Origin: Blakeslea trispora | Taxonomy: Eukaryota; Mucoromycota; Mucoromycetes; Mucorales; Choanephoraceae | Reading direction: 5' to 3' | DNA length: 64,000 nucleotides | Assembly: GCA_025331445.1 (NCBI GenBank) | Contig: JAIWNE010000123.1 | Span: 35,429 to 99,428 of the forward strand | In this document: positions 38,295 through 50,782 of the stretch, one piece after another | Layout: each line of letters opens with the position of its first letter | How positions within the stretch are numbered: the first letter of the stretch is position 1 | Notes under the pieces: generated by a model | What the model was told of the DNA's origin: nothing | Seen by the model: the letters and a program-made list of their open reading frames with translations, nothing else | The model's database searches: none | Made by a program: the position numbers and the translations under genes

Positions 38295-38920
38295 AATTTA
38301 AGAAAGAAGGAAAAAGTCAAAGAAAAAAAGAAAGAAAGAAAGTAGGATATGGATATTGAATCTCACGAATTAGAAAAAAAAAAAAAAGAAGAGAAAGAAG
38401 AAGAATCTTGGTAGCCTCTGTCTATTTCCTTGTTTCTTTCTTTCTTTCTTTCTTTTTTGGCTGTTAGTCACCGGAACTTGAAAACATTAGTGGGATGCTT
38501 GGTCCAGCATGAAAGACATGATATTTTATCAAAAACAGGACAGTAGGACAAACTTTTTTTTTTTTTTGTCATTTCCCGATAAACGATACTTGAGGTGACA
38601 CAATGTTTTGTTGGTTTGAGCTCAGTTTTTTATTATTTCAACACACATGCTACCATTTACACAATAGCTAAAATTGAATTTGTACGATGCGCCATACTTT
38701 TTTTCTAGGCATAGAAAATTCATGGTTTTCTATTGACTGTTTCTTTAAGCAAACCAGAAACACTTTTCTCAATTCGGTCATTGATTGGCTTATTCCTTAC
38801 AATTGACTTTCTTGGGCACCATGTGTTTGCGTGTTGTAAGGAAACGAAATTTATGTGTGGAAGAAGTGATTTATCATCTCTATTTTTGTTCATGCTATTG
38901 TCTGACTTGGGCTTATAAAT

Positions 38921-39008
<88 letters not shown>

Positions 39009-39857
39009 TAAATTGCTGATTTTCTTTATTAAAGTTGATTTGAAAGCTAAAATGTCTAAGCTCAAGGTTTATAAGTCTAGACTGCAAAGCTCTTGGGGGG
39101 GGGGGACCATGCACAATAGGATGCTTTATTCATTCATTCATTTTTTTTTGAAACTAAAATACGAAGCTAAAATTTACTTATCAGATCAAGACACACACAT
39201 ACATCAGGCCCCCCCTTTCTTGGTTATTTCTCTCTCTTTTTTAATTAAATCTGTTTCAACACAAGCACAGCTAAACAAAAGCTGCCTTCTTCCCTCCAAT
39301 GTCATTGAATAACATTTTAAAGAACAAAAAAAAACATTCAAGACAAGCCGCATTAAGATCGTATTTTGATTATACGACAAATAGGAAATGCTTTAATAAC
39401 CTTAAAGTAGAATTTGAAAGGATGTTACATTTTACACAGAAAAAGAGAAAGGTGAAAACCATACCAATCCAAGGCAAAGATGAAGTAGTGATCAATCAAT
39501 GCAACAGAAAGCTTACATGCCCAAGTAGCTCATACCTTTGGTCAACACAGTAATCTATTGTTTGAGTGACTCCATACATGCTTCTTATTTGCACCATACT
39601 TTCTTTATTTTTCTATTTCTGACTGTCAATCAAAGGCAGACTACTATCAAGCTTTTGATTTATGTATTTAGAGTACAGACACGCATTCTACAGTTAGATG
39701 AAACGAGACGGATCAATATGGCTGTTGTACATATCGAAAACACTTATCATCTGTTTAAGAACGAGTAGGTAGTCAAGTTGATAAATTGCTAGCTGGCATG
39801 ACTTTTTTTTTTTCAAGAAGGATTAGAAGATGGATCTAGAAATATCCAATTGCTTTA
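38295..39857. other. Intergenic with GA microsatellite and a G11 run
   Basis: Carries the promoter of the methyltransferase, a long (GA)n tract, G11 at 39095-39105, and two adjacent open frames on the + strand (about 39299-39553 and 39538-39768). These frames end in plausible but unrecognised sequence (for example RVQTRILQLDETRRINMA); I do not call them genes. Confidence 0.45.
38929..39004. repeat. (GA)38 microsatellite
   Basis: About 76 nt of uninterrupted GA dinucleotides in the spacer between the methyltransferase and NMNAT genes. Confidence 0.97.
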
Positions 39858-40978
39858 CTAATCACTATGGTACAATTTGTTTTCTGCTATGTAATCTATG
39901 ACAGGATTGGGTAATAAATATTTGACAGACATGCCTCTCTTCACAAATAATCTAAGACGATATTGTTAGTTTGTTTGTCAAGCAGAAAGAAGTAACAATT
40001 TACCTGATTTTAGTAGAACTAATATCGTTGTGAATCAATTGCTTAATAATAAGTACATTTAGCTAGTAAAATGAGAGAGAATGAGATAACAAGAATTACA
40101 TAGTGTTCTATTTACTTTAGCTTACCCTATGTTGATAAAGAATATCATGCGACAATAAAAATCCATACACGTCCGTGCCTGTTCTTTCGATAATAACGCA
40201 CCCATATCTGCCTACAATATGATGTAGCTATGGATAAGATCTGAGTCTCGTTTCCCGGCTTTTTCTTTTTTTTTTTTTCTTTTTCTTAAAAAGAGAGAGA
40301 GAGAGAGTAAAGACTTACATCTTCCGAAGACCAGACACCCGGATGACCAAAGGAAGCCATCAAATCACCTCCAGCCAGAAGCATGATTTTGACCTTTTTG
40401 TAATCGCCCGACTTGGTCTTTATGCCTCGACCTATCTGGTTAAGTTGATGATCAAAATGGTCCAAAACAACAGCTGTTCTTTGATACATTGATTGCCTTG
40501 ATTCCCAAGAATCCACCATAAGCCAATCTGAAGTACTTTCTACAGCTAATTCACACATCTTCACTCTATGCTTGGCTTCTACCAATCCTTCCTTCTTGTA
40601 AGCATCTGATACTGGTGAGTAATAACCAGCAATCAATTCATAGTCATCGAAGCGGCCATTGAAATGATCGCGCGCCATCTCTGGAATGAAATCATATGTT
40701 TAAAAAAAAAAGTAAAAATAAAGGATCACTGGCTTTACCAAACATTCTCAAATGTAAATAAGTGATTGGCGAATAAGAACCACAAGCAACAATCACAAGC
40801 GGAGTCTTGTTTTCATCTGAGATGAGCCAGCTTGAAGGGTCAAATGATGCATCCAATTTTGAATAATAAACCTACTTTTCATTGTCTCTGGAATAAGTTG
40901 CCGAGGAAACAAATAATCATCGTCTTGTTCACCGAAAATAGCATCATTTCCTTTATAGACATCTAATGTGGATGCCAT
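39858..40978 (-). CDS. NMA1: Nicotinamide/nicotinate mononucleotide adenylyltransferase (NMNAT)
   Basis: Joins ATP and (deamido-)NMN to make (deamido-)NAD, the shared last step of de novo and salvage NAD synthesis. The spliced N-terminus reads LVIVACGSYSPITYLHLRMF, carrying the GSxSPxTxxHxxMF nucleotide-binding motif of eukaryotic NMNATs. Other landmarks are ELIAGYYSPVSDAYKKEGL, KMCELAVESTSDWLMVDSWE, ILLAGGDLMASFG-type sequence, GRYGCVIIERTG and the second nucleotide motif NDISSTKIR, followed by YLLPNPVIDYIAENKLY. About six exons. The N-terminal extension (MASTLDVYKGNDAIFGEQ) is poorly conserved. Together with the quinolinate phosphoribosyltransferase at 58.2 kb this gives two NAD pathway genes in the window, but they are not clustered. 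Confidence 0.94.
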
Positions 40979-42760
40979 AATAGTGGGGCTACACATTTCA
41001 ACAAAAGAAAAATAAAGGAAAGAAAAATAAAATAAAATAAAAAGGATATTTCAATTTAACCTTTCAACTTGAGCGGATTTTATTTTTGTTGTACAGATAA
41101 AAAAAAAAAGGGCTTCAAGTTATATCACCAGCAAAAAAAAAGTAGCGTTTCTAATGACCGCTTTGATGACTTACACATTGAGTGGCTGTCATGTGAATCA
41201 TCTCTTTTTTTTTTTTTGCTGTGATTTCATGAGCATATTTCATCAATATCTTTCTTTATTTAGCTTAGAAAACAGTATTTTCAGAATCAATAAGGCTTCA
41301 TCTTTTTTCTTGCTTTTCATTGAGTTATTTCATCACAGTATGCTAACAAGATAAAGACGATCATTTAGACTTGCAATTTTAGAAAAAGGGGGCATAATTC
41401 TTATTGACCATTTTACGCTTACGAGGACCTTATCCTTTTGTAATACAAGCCATATTCTGTAGATCTCTCTCAAGTAACAGTAAGCAAAGTTGATTCTATA
41501 TATGACTTTCAAGTTGTATCTTTTTTTTTCAGCACATCATGTTGTTCAATCATTTCATCTTTTCTTTTGTTTTTTAAAAAACCGCAGAAATACATTGTGA
41601 AAATCATGATGGCTTCATACTATACTTTGTAGGGTAAGGTTGATGCACTAAAAAAAAGAGATGGCTATCACTATAGATCTAACAGTATTAGAGCCTATAC
41701 TGTTACCTTCTTTTCATATTCTGAATGTATAAGATGACATTAGGTTGTTTCAATCAACTTGCTCTTACAGGACTCATAGATTGATTGCTTAGGGGGGTGG
41801 AGAGAACATGTGAAGATTTTGTCATGTTTGGGTTGATTGGTGTTGATATGCTCGAAATAAATGTCAAGTATCGTTTTCTTTCTGACTACATTTTATTTTT
41901 TTGCATAGGCTAAATAAGTCTGCTCTTGTCTGAATCATGTATGTTTTACAATGAAAATGAACTTCTTGGAGCTTATATTCAATACGCCTTTGTTGGATAC
42001 ACTTTGAACCTTTGTTTTGTTAGCTGCCGTATTTGGAAATGCTGCTATTACTTTATGAACTTTATTTGCATGCGAATTATCCATTGAATGTTTCTCTACA
42101 TTCACAAGAGACCATCAACAATAAACTTTTTAGTTCTACAATAGAGTCAAGCTTAAACATAATATTTTAAATTTGCCATCATCCAAGTTGGAGCAGATAA
42201 CAAAAGGGTGATGGCATATCACACATGTTTTGTTTTTGTGATATTTCAAATCGAACACAGACAATAGCTTGTGTTGTCATGTCTAAGCTACCAAAATAAA
42301 ATCTGATAAAGGACAAAGAAAAAGTGGGGAAAAGTGTCCTCTGATTCATGATATAGTCTCTCTATACTGTTGATAATTCGCACTCATTCAGTTTCCGAAA
42401 TAATGATAAACTACATGAATCCTACTTTCTTATATAAAAAGTATCATGACTACAAAAACTGTCTTTTATCAACTCAAGGCAGATTCCAAACATCTTCTCA
42501 GGATTCTAAACATATCAAATCAGCATCTTCTCTATGACGATTTAAGCGCAATTTGCCAAAAATAGAAATTAAAATGCGGTGCAATTAACTTGGTCTACCT
42601 ATTTATTAAATATCTCCTTTATGATGTCTTGTTATCTGCAAAAAAAAAAAAAAAAAAAAAAAAAAACTATCTGACAAAAGGTCCCAAAAAGAATAGCTTA
42701 GTCGAGCAAATAAAAAAAAAAAAACAGGTATGCGAAATGACGCAAACAAAATCATACAAC
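40979..42760. other. Intergenic, nothing recognised
   Basis: AT-rich, ending in a run of 27 A residues (42640-42666). No coding or RNA gene signal that I can support. Confidence 0.45.
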
Positions 42761-43108
42761 TTATTTCTTTTTTAATAACTGGATAAGTCTATACTGCTCT
42801 TCTAATAGATCCTTTAGAGAAGAGTCTTGCTCTTCTGTCATGTTCTTTTCTAGATATCGATTTTCTAATATTTTGTACATGGCTTTGGAGTTATCAAGCA
42901 CTTTGTAGAGTTCATCTAAAGCCAAGCGTTCTTTGGTATTCTTTGGGATGTAGTTGGGGTGAAAAGCATTGTTTGATCTAGCAGTAATTGGCTGTGATGC
43001 TGGTGTTACTATATGGGGCTGTGTTTGATGAAGAGAGTGGGATGTATGAGGATTAGGTGGCAAGTTTGCCAAAACAGAAGCACATCGGATTTGAATTCTA
43101 TTAAACAT
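42761..43108 (-). CDS. Small uncharacterised protein, possibly mitochondrial
   Basis: A single uninterrupted frame of 115 codons with ATG at 43106-43108. The first part (MFNRIQIRCASVLANLP) has Arg, Ser and Ala without acids, compatible with a mitochondrial targeting peptide. A Pro/His/Thr-rich linker follows. The last 60 residues are charged and helical (NTKERLALDELYKVLDN, MTEEQDSSLKDLLEEQYRLI). I do not recognise the family. The even amino-acid use and the switch to a clear helical domain favour a real gene over chance; no intron is needed. Confidence 0.55.
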   Translation of the reverse strand: MFNRIQIRCASVLANLPPNPHTSHSLHQTQPHIVTPASQPITARSNNAFHPNYIPKNTKERLALDELYKVLDNSKAMYKILENRYLEKNMTEEQDSSLKDLLEEQYRLIQLLKKK

Positions 43109-44535
43109 GATTTCGATTATAAAGATGCATTGTCAAAAAAGAAAAAAAAAAAGATGAAGAGAAAGAAAAGAAAGAAAAAAAAAAAGATAGATTATATAAA
43201 AAAAAAAATTTAAATAAATGGTTATTGGATGAATATTCATCCAAAAGCAGGAAACATATTATCCTTATTAGGGAGAGAAGAGGGGGAGAGAGATTCAACA
43301 TGAAGAAATACTAAAGACAATCATAGGGTCTCGGCAGCATACGGGAGAAACAGTTTAGAAAAAATTAAAGGCAGAATTGCTGCTGTGGAATTTGATGTCA
43401 TGCAAGCATTTTGTTTGTTTTTATCTATAAAAAAAAAGGGCACTACTGGCCATATGCTAAAGAAAGCTTTAAACCAAATCGATGGAAAGAACAGCATATC
43501 AACAAATGAATTGCCCAAGAAACAACCCGCATTTGGCTTACAAAGGTAGCAAAAAAGAAAAGGGTGAAAAGATCAGAATAAGGGAATGTTTACAACATTG
43601 TACAATTGATGTAAACAAAAGCAATACTAAACAATGTCAAGACATGTCAAAAACGTTGAAATACACATATATCCGTTTTACTCTTCTTAAGGTTTAGTGG
43701 TGTTTTTCTCGTTCCGTGTAATAAACAGAACTTTTTTAAATTTTGCAGCAAATTGAATTGTTTGAAACATAAGGAGAGTAGTATCACTCTTGGTTACTAG
43801 CTTATACAAGCGTCATTGTTTTTTTTAAAAGTGATACAGAATTGCATGTGTGATTTATTTAAATTCTGCAGGAACGAGTCATTTAGCTTGGATGAGCTGC
43901 TTCTATCTACAGTGTGATACTATACAGTGTTGACTTACATAACATGTTGTCATGATTCTACTGCTATAGGTATTTGGCAAAGTTAAAAAAAAAAAAGCAG
44001 ATTCTTATCTGGATGAATTGATATCTACTAAGCTGTACACAGGCTGTTAAACCAAAAGAAAACAGAATATGGCCCCTAATGTTCAGTCAATCTCTTTTAG
44101 AGAATATTCAAGTTGTTATTTTTTGTTTGATTTTCAAATACAAGCTAATTGACTAGCCCAAAACTGCTTTTTTGCTGTCCACTTTATCTTGAAAGTGCAA
44201 AACTTGTGAAGGGAGGGGGGGATAGGAATACAAAATTTTCTTGCTTTGGTTCTTTGTGACTTCATTGTTACTAATTGATCCCATTGATTCATTCCGTATC
44301 ATGTCAATGTTATTACCATTGATTAAGTCCGTTTTTTCGGATTAAGCAGTTCCAAATGATGTGATTCATTGGTCAAAATACAATACAAAGTGAAAAAAAA
44401 ATCTTCAAACGCTGTCACCTATGTGGTTTTAACTATCTGAAATTCAACTATAAATAAAGATCTTCAGGTTCCCTTATTTTCTTTTTTTTTTTCCTCATAT
44501 AGTTTCTCTGACAGTAACAGACTAAAGAAGAAATC
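43109..44535. other. Intergenic, nothing recognised
   Basis: Purine-rich runs just upstream of the small gene (43136-43210) and G7 at about 44215. The last 60 bases are the leader of the acetyltransferase gene, with a pyrimidine tract at 44478-44493. Confidence 0.45.
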
Positions 44536-45195
44536 ATGACAGTATCTGTGCCTGAATTCTATGTTCGAAAAGCTACCATCAACGACTTGAAATACGCTGA
44601 ACAAGCAACCCATATGTTCAACGAGGCAAATAAACCTGAATGCGGTATGAACCTTACTTGTTGTTTGACACATAAATGATGGGCTAATCTATTTATGTGA
44701 TTTCCAGGAGGTTGGACAAATGTATCAAGCATTGTTAGAGAATACAGAGTATCTATCCAATCGACAGAAGAACACATAAAGAAATCTGTAGCAGGTGAAG
44801 TCATTACATTGTTTGCAATCAAAAGAGATGTAAACAGTAATGACGAAGCCATTGTTGGTACATTGACTATTGAAGATGCTGCATCTTCCATTGATCCTGC
44901 TCTATATTCCTCTTCATGTATTCATAATGAAGCGCTGTTAGGTCGATTTGCTATTGATCCTAAATACCAATCTAAAGGTCTTGGTAGACTATTGATAGAT
45001 GGTAGCATGGAGGCAATGAAAGAGAAAGGCTACAGGAAGTGCTTGATTCTTGTATTTGAGAATCGTGATGTGTTGCTCAATTGGTACAAGAAGTTGGGTT
45101 TCCTGGACACAAACATTCTTATACCTTGGACCTTACCTGACAAATTTGATTTGATTCAGGACATGAAATTCAAATTACTGATTAAGGAATTATAG
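44536..45195 (+). CDS. GNAT-family N-acetyltransferase
   Basis: Two exons, 44536-44644 and 44708-45195, join in phase (G|GA) to give about 198 residues. The fold is recognisable from YVRKATINDLKYAEQATHMFNEA at the N-terminus, a central strand (AIVGTLTIED), and motif A: LLGRFAIDPKYQSKGLGRLLI, with the Q-x-x-G-x-G acetyl-CoA pyrophosphate loop. Then EAMKEKGYRKCLILVFENRD and NWYKKLGFLD form the usual 'NxxAxxxYxKxGF' end. The substrate cannot be inferred. The 3' flank has poly-T and AATAAA-type signals close to the stop. Confidence 0.88.
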
Positions 45196-45426
45196 ACATT
45201 GATACATTTTAGAAAGAGAAAAAAAAGAACAAATAAAGGCTTTTGAATAAAGTTCTATAGAAAAAGATAGGTTTGGTCTTTTTTATACAGTCTGGAAATA
45301 AAGGCATTTTTTTTGTTCTTCTTCTTTTGATATCTGTGTCTTTATGAAATAGAAAAAAAGAAATATATAACAGAATGCTTAAATCGAGTGGTAGCCCTGA
45401 GATAAGGGTGTAATTTTCTGGTACAA

Positions 45427-45428
45427 AG

Positions 45429-45460
<32 letters not shown>

Positions 45461-45462
45461 AG
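45427..45462. repeat. GA-rich microsatellite
   Basis: About twelve uninterrupted GA units followed by GGGAGAGGGAGAGA in the 3' flank of the acetyltransferase gene. Confidence 0.85.
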
Positions 45463-45758
45463 ATGGTGCCGTTATCTCGATGTTTGACAGTATAGAAAGT
45501 GGGTTGCAAAATTAGAATGTAGAGAATAAAGAGCAATTCGTCGCTCTTGCGGCTATAGTAAAATAATAATAACAATGAATGTAATTGACTATCAATGTGA
45601 GAAATCCATATGTCAGTTTAACATAAACAGCTGTTTCAAGTTCATTTTGCAACATACATTTCTCTACGCCGGATGAAGGAAGCCGAGAAAGAATTGCATT
45701 TGTAAACATAGACCAATGAAATTAAAGCGGTACCAGTAATTAGTATCTCAGAGTGTAG

Positions 45759-45956
45759 ATCAAAGGGCATATTGCTGTCCCAAGGCCTGATTGCATGAAA
45801 AAGGGAGCATCAAAACCAGTTGAAGTGTATCGTTTGGATAATGGAAAAGAAGAGATAATACGCCACTTCCAGAACAATATCTCCTCTTCGGTTGAGTCTG
45901 AGGATGCTAAAAGAAAGGTGGCTTTATATATCACTCTACCACTCAAATTGTACTAG
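45759..45956 (+). other. Candidate small coding exon (strand uncertain)
   Basis: Open from a TAG acceptor-like site to TAG at 45954-45956. The translation is charged and protein-like, for example KPVEVYRLDNGKEEIIRHFQ and AKRKVALYITLPLKLY, with an ATG at 45795 giving 53 residues. A possible upstream exon ends with MKEAEKELHL before a GTAAAC donor at about 45696. The opposite strand is also open (45946-45740) and has a TM-like continuation, so the true strand is not settled. No family recognised; it may be a gene remnant. Confidence 0.25.
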
Positions 45957-46055
45957 ATTGATTCTCTTTCTTTGTCTTTTCTGTTATCCATTTCCATCTA
46001 TATTTGATCTTTTGTTTGTCTAATTTTTAATTATTTTTATTGTCCAATATCAGAT

Positions 46056-46079
46056 GCTAAATTGTCTGAATTTCAAGTT
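46056..46079 (+). repeat. Dispersed 24-nt repeat, copy 1
   Basis: GCTAAATTGTCTGAATTTCA followed by AGTT; it matches copy 2 (50346-50369) at 23 of 24 positions, and a partial third copy lies at 27543-27561. All three are intergenic. Confidence 0.6.
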
Positions 46080-46870
46080 TATAGACTTTACTTATCAATC
46101 CTTACAGCCCCTCTTCTTCTTTTTTGTGTGAGCGAGTAATCTTTATCTTCTTTTCTCTAACTTTAGTAAAAACTGAATTAAAATGTTTAATACACTTTAT
46201 GGATGAGCGACTTGCTTTACTCTTTTGTATTTTTCATGCACGCAAGCATTTATCCTTTCCATCTCCGTTTTGATTAAGTGCATTTTGCAGGCATTTTAAC
46301 CAAGATCGCTGTAATCGGGGCTTGAGCATTTGGCTTCAAATTTTATAGAAAAGAAGTATTAGTCAGTTAGTGTCGCACACTGTCAATCCTCGTTTTGCTT
46401 TTTTTTTTTATGATTTAAACCAGCTTTGTGATGAAAAAAAGCGGAACGGAATAAGCTGTATTAAGACACAGATTCTGTTTTTCTGATCATTCAAACAACT
46501 TATTTATCTTTATTTTTTTTTGTTTCTCAAGATGTTGCCAAGCATTCTTTATTCATTCGTCTCAGCATAATGTTTCAGCTATTCTATCATCAGACAAATT
46601 TGCAATCTATGGGTTCTCCTTGAGTATGCTTAAAGTCTTGGAATAGCAAACAAGCTTTCCTTAGTCTAGCTCGTTTTCCAAGATGTTATTTCTGGAGAAT
46701 AGGGGGGGGGGAGTTTGATTCTGAAAGGATGGTGAACCCACATGTATAAAAGCTTTACTGCCAACAGTCTTTATGTAATTAAACACATTATAGAACTGTC
46801 AGATGAAACAAGCTAATGACTCAGAGAGCAGCTCCTGTTTGTATCAGTTTTTATCAAGATTTGCATACAA

Positions 46871-46895
46871 AACACACACACACACACACACACAC
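46871..46895. repeat. (AC)n microsatellite
   Basis: About twelve AC units upstream of the actin gene. Confidence 0.9.
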
Positions 46896-47429
46896 TTGAG
46901 CATGACCTTAAACACTACTTGGATGGCACAGTTGTTATAAATCTACTTCTCAAAGGGCCTGAGCAATCTTTTTTTTTTTTTCGACAAGTGTGTATTCTAT
47001 TTTGGGAAGTGCTATATGTTCAGTGTGCAAGAAAGGTGTGTAACTCATATTTTTCTTGTGTAATTTAAAATAAATTATTGCTCAGTAGCTACTTTGTTAT
47101 TCAGCCAGGTTTGATGTATAAAGGCTTAGAAAGAGTCAGATAGGATATGGAAAGTGAGCAAGAGATACAAGAGAAAGAATGAAAATAAGCAACAGAAAAC
47201 AAAGAAAAAAGCAAGGAGAGAAAGCAGTTCCTTTCATTATTATTATCATCCTGCTTATCCTATTGCTCCTGTAACCTATCAAGATGATAGAACCTGACTT
47301 TATTAGGAGAGCTAGAAGCTTGAAGACAAATAAAAAACACGAGACGATCTTGGAAAAAAAACTCCCTTTGTGTATATAAAAATATCCAAATGGGAATACC
47401 GGAGCTTAATAATTTGACATACAGCCTGA

Positions 47430-47434
47430 CCAAT
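47430..47434 (+). promoter_or_regulatory. CCAAT box in the actin promoter
   Basis: CCAAT lies 136 bp upstream of the actin ATG, a usual distance for a Hap/NF-Y site in a strongly expressed fungal gene. Between it and the start codon is a long CT/T tract (about 47507-47548), another feature of strong fungal promoters. Confidence 0.4.
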
Positions 47435-47569
47435 CAAGGCCATAAAAGTGTGTCTGCGTCACTGAGTTCTTGATTTTGGTACTATTTCCATACTTCTCTA
47501 TTAAATTCTTTTTTTTTTTTTTTCTTTTCTCTTTTTTTCTTTATTCTTTAATATATAATATCACTCAAT

Positions 47570-49136
<1,567 letters not shown>

Positions 49137-49313
49137 GGTGCTTAGTTTTCTCTATTCTTTTTTTGAAAAAAGAAACATTATATTTTGTTTATCTTTTGTT
49201 ACAATCAACTTCTATATATCACTTATTCTAAATTCACACTCTTATTTTCTCTTTTTTTTTTTAAAAATTCATATATAAAAAAAAACACAACATTTCTCTT
49301 TTGAAATTTACTA

Positions 49314-49698
49314 TTATAATTTATCTAATAAGCCAAGAGCAGCATCCATATCACTCTGAGTTTTTTCATATAAGCGTTGCTCTTCTTCTATTTTCGAGGT
49401 CTATCAAAAAAAAAAAAAGTGTTTCTTAGGGAAAGTCAAACTTGTATCATTCTGTTTTGTTTCCTACATCTTCCATTATATCATTATTCTTGAGTGTTAA
49501 AGGTTTCTTCTTTTTAGGTGTAAGATGTTGTTGAAGATCACCGAGCAAGTTGTCAAGACTTTCTGTCAGATCAGCATTTCGAAGCTTTTCTGATTTATTT
49601 AGTGGTTTTTTTGGTTTGGCGATATTCTTCTTGTCTTTGCTCTGATCGCGGGTATAAGGTGTCTTTTTTGTTGCTTTTTGGTTTTTTGCTTTAGGCAT
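49314..49698 (-). CDS. Small lysine-rich protein of unknown function
   Basis: Two exons give about 105 residues: the first from the ATG at 49696-49698 to about 49467, the second from about 49399 to the TAA at 49314. The N-terminal half is very basic (MPKAKNQKATKKTPYTR, KPKKPLNKSEKLR), as in nucleolar or ribosome-associated proteins. The middle (DLTESLDNLLGDLQQHL) and the C-terminal part (SKIEEEQRLYEKTQSDMDAA) form charged helices, likely short coiled coils. I do not recognise the family; a ribosome-biogenesis accessory protein is a guess. It ends 177 bp from the actin stop in convergent orientation. Confidence 0.6.
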
Positions 49699-50782
49699 GA
49701 TATTATTTGAAAAGAAAACTTTTGGAAAAAGCTCAATCAAAAAAAATCAGAGACAGAAAAAGAAGAAAAGGCAGTCCAGCATCAAAATAGCCAATAAGAG
49801 ATTTGCTATGCTTTTAGCTAATACAGCATGTCAAACTAACCAAATTTTTCTTTTCTATTGTGCGTAGGCAGTGCTGTCTATTTGAATAAAAGCTGTTTGT
49901 GCCTGTCAAAGGATCATTGTTTAGAAGACGTTGATTTTGCAATGATACAGCTTGTAATAGCACTGCAATCCTTAAATTCTGTTTTTTTCTTCCTGGCTAT
50001 TCAAAGATAAACAGAAACAAAAGCGAATGGTAGTTGCTAAAACTAACATTGAATGAATTATCTATAGCTCGTAGTGGTCTATCAAAGCATCCTAAGCAGC
50101 ATAGAGACATAACGGATTGTGCTCCTGTTGTTACACATTAAAATTTCATTGTGTTTTCTTTGTCTTCTTGTCATTGAGAAAAAGCTTCTTTTTAAAAAGT
50201 AAAAGATAAACAACTCAAGACCGAAAAAGACAAGTGCAGCTGTGCCTATCCTAACCAGGATGGTTTTATAACAGCCAGCTTTATATATTGTTCATTGTAC
50301 CAAGTTATCTCTTTTTTTTTCTTTGGTATTTATTTAAATTTGTTTGCTGAATTGTCTGAATTTCAAGTTAATGAGCTACAAACATAATAGATACCTCTCT
50401 AGAGTATTTTTCGTTACTTGGAGATAGTAATTGAAGAGAATATTTGAATTTCATGCCTTGAATCTGCAACACAATCAGGGTAGCTATTGACACCTTTAAA
50501 CATTGTTCTGAGGCAAATAGAAAATTAGTAGACCTCTCTGTAATACTCTATAAGACTTGAGATCATTGTTCATGCTCCCCCTTTTTTTTTTATTACTCAA
50601 ATTATAAGGTAAATCTTGGGCTCATTTTAGCAGATAGAAAATAAGCAATGGCGCGCTCATTGGCAAATACTATCTGGTATTAATTTTGCATTATATGCTC
50701 CATCAGTCGGAATAAGGTTATTTTGATTTTTCAAGTTTTTATTTTTTATTTTAATTTTCGCTCTTTCTCGCCTTAGACAGAC
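49699..50782. other. Intergenic (divergent promoters) with dispersed repeat copy 2
   Basis: Lies between the starts of the small Lys-rich gene (-) and the Ash2-like gene (+). It holds the second copy of the 24-nt repeat (50346-50369). No other feature recognised. Confidence 0.45.
50346..50369 (+). repeat. Dispersed 24-nt repeat, copy 2
   Basis: Same as copy 1 at 46056-46079 except for G instead of A at the fourth base. Confidence 0.6.

Larger units (their letters stand above)
45196..47569. other. Long intergenic region with the actin promoter and a possible small gene
   Basis: Contains GA and AC microsatellites, G10 at 46702-46711, one copy of a dispersed 24-nt repeat (46056-46079), and a coding-like stretch at 45759-45956 on the + strand (see separate entry). 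The last 200 bases are the actin promoter and leader. Confidence 0.5.

Noticed and set aside
38785..39312. 175-codon frame with a Glu-Arg dipeptide run
   Set aside because: The frame is kept open only by the GA microsatellite; flanking sequence is not coding-like.
44559..44891. 110-codon minus-strand frame
   Set aside because: Antisense of the GNAT gene and its intron; the sense strand carries the acetyl-CoA motif.
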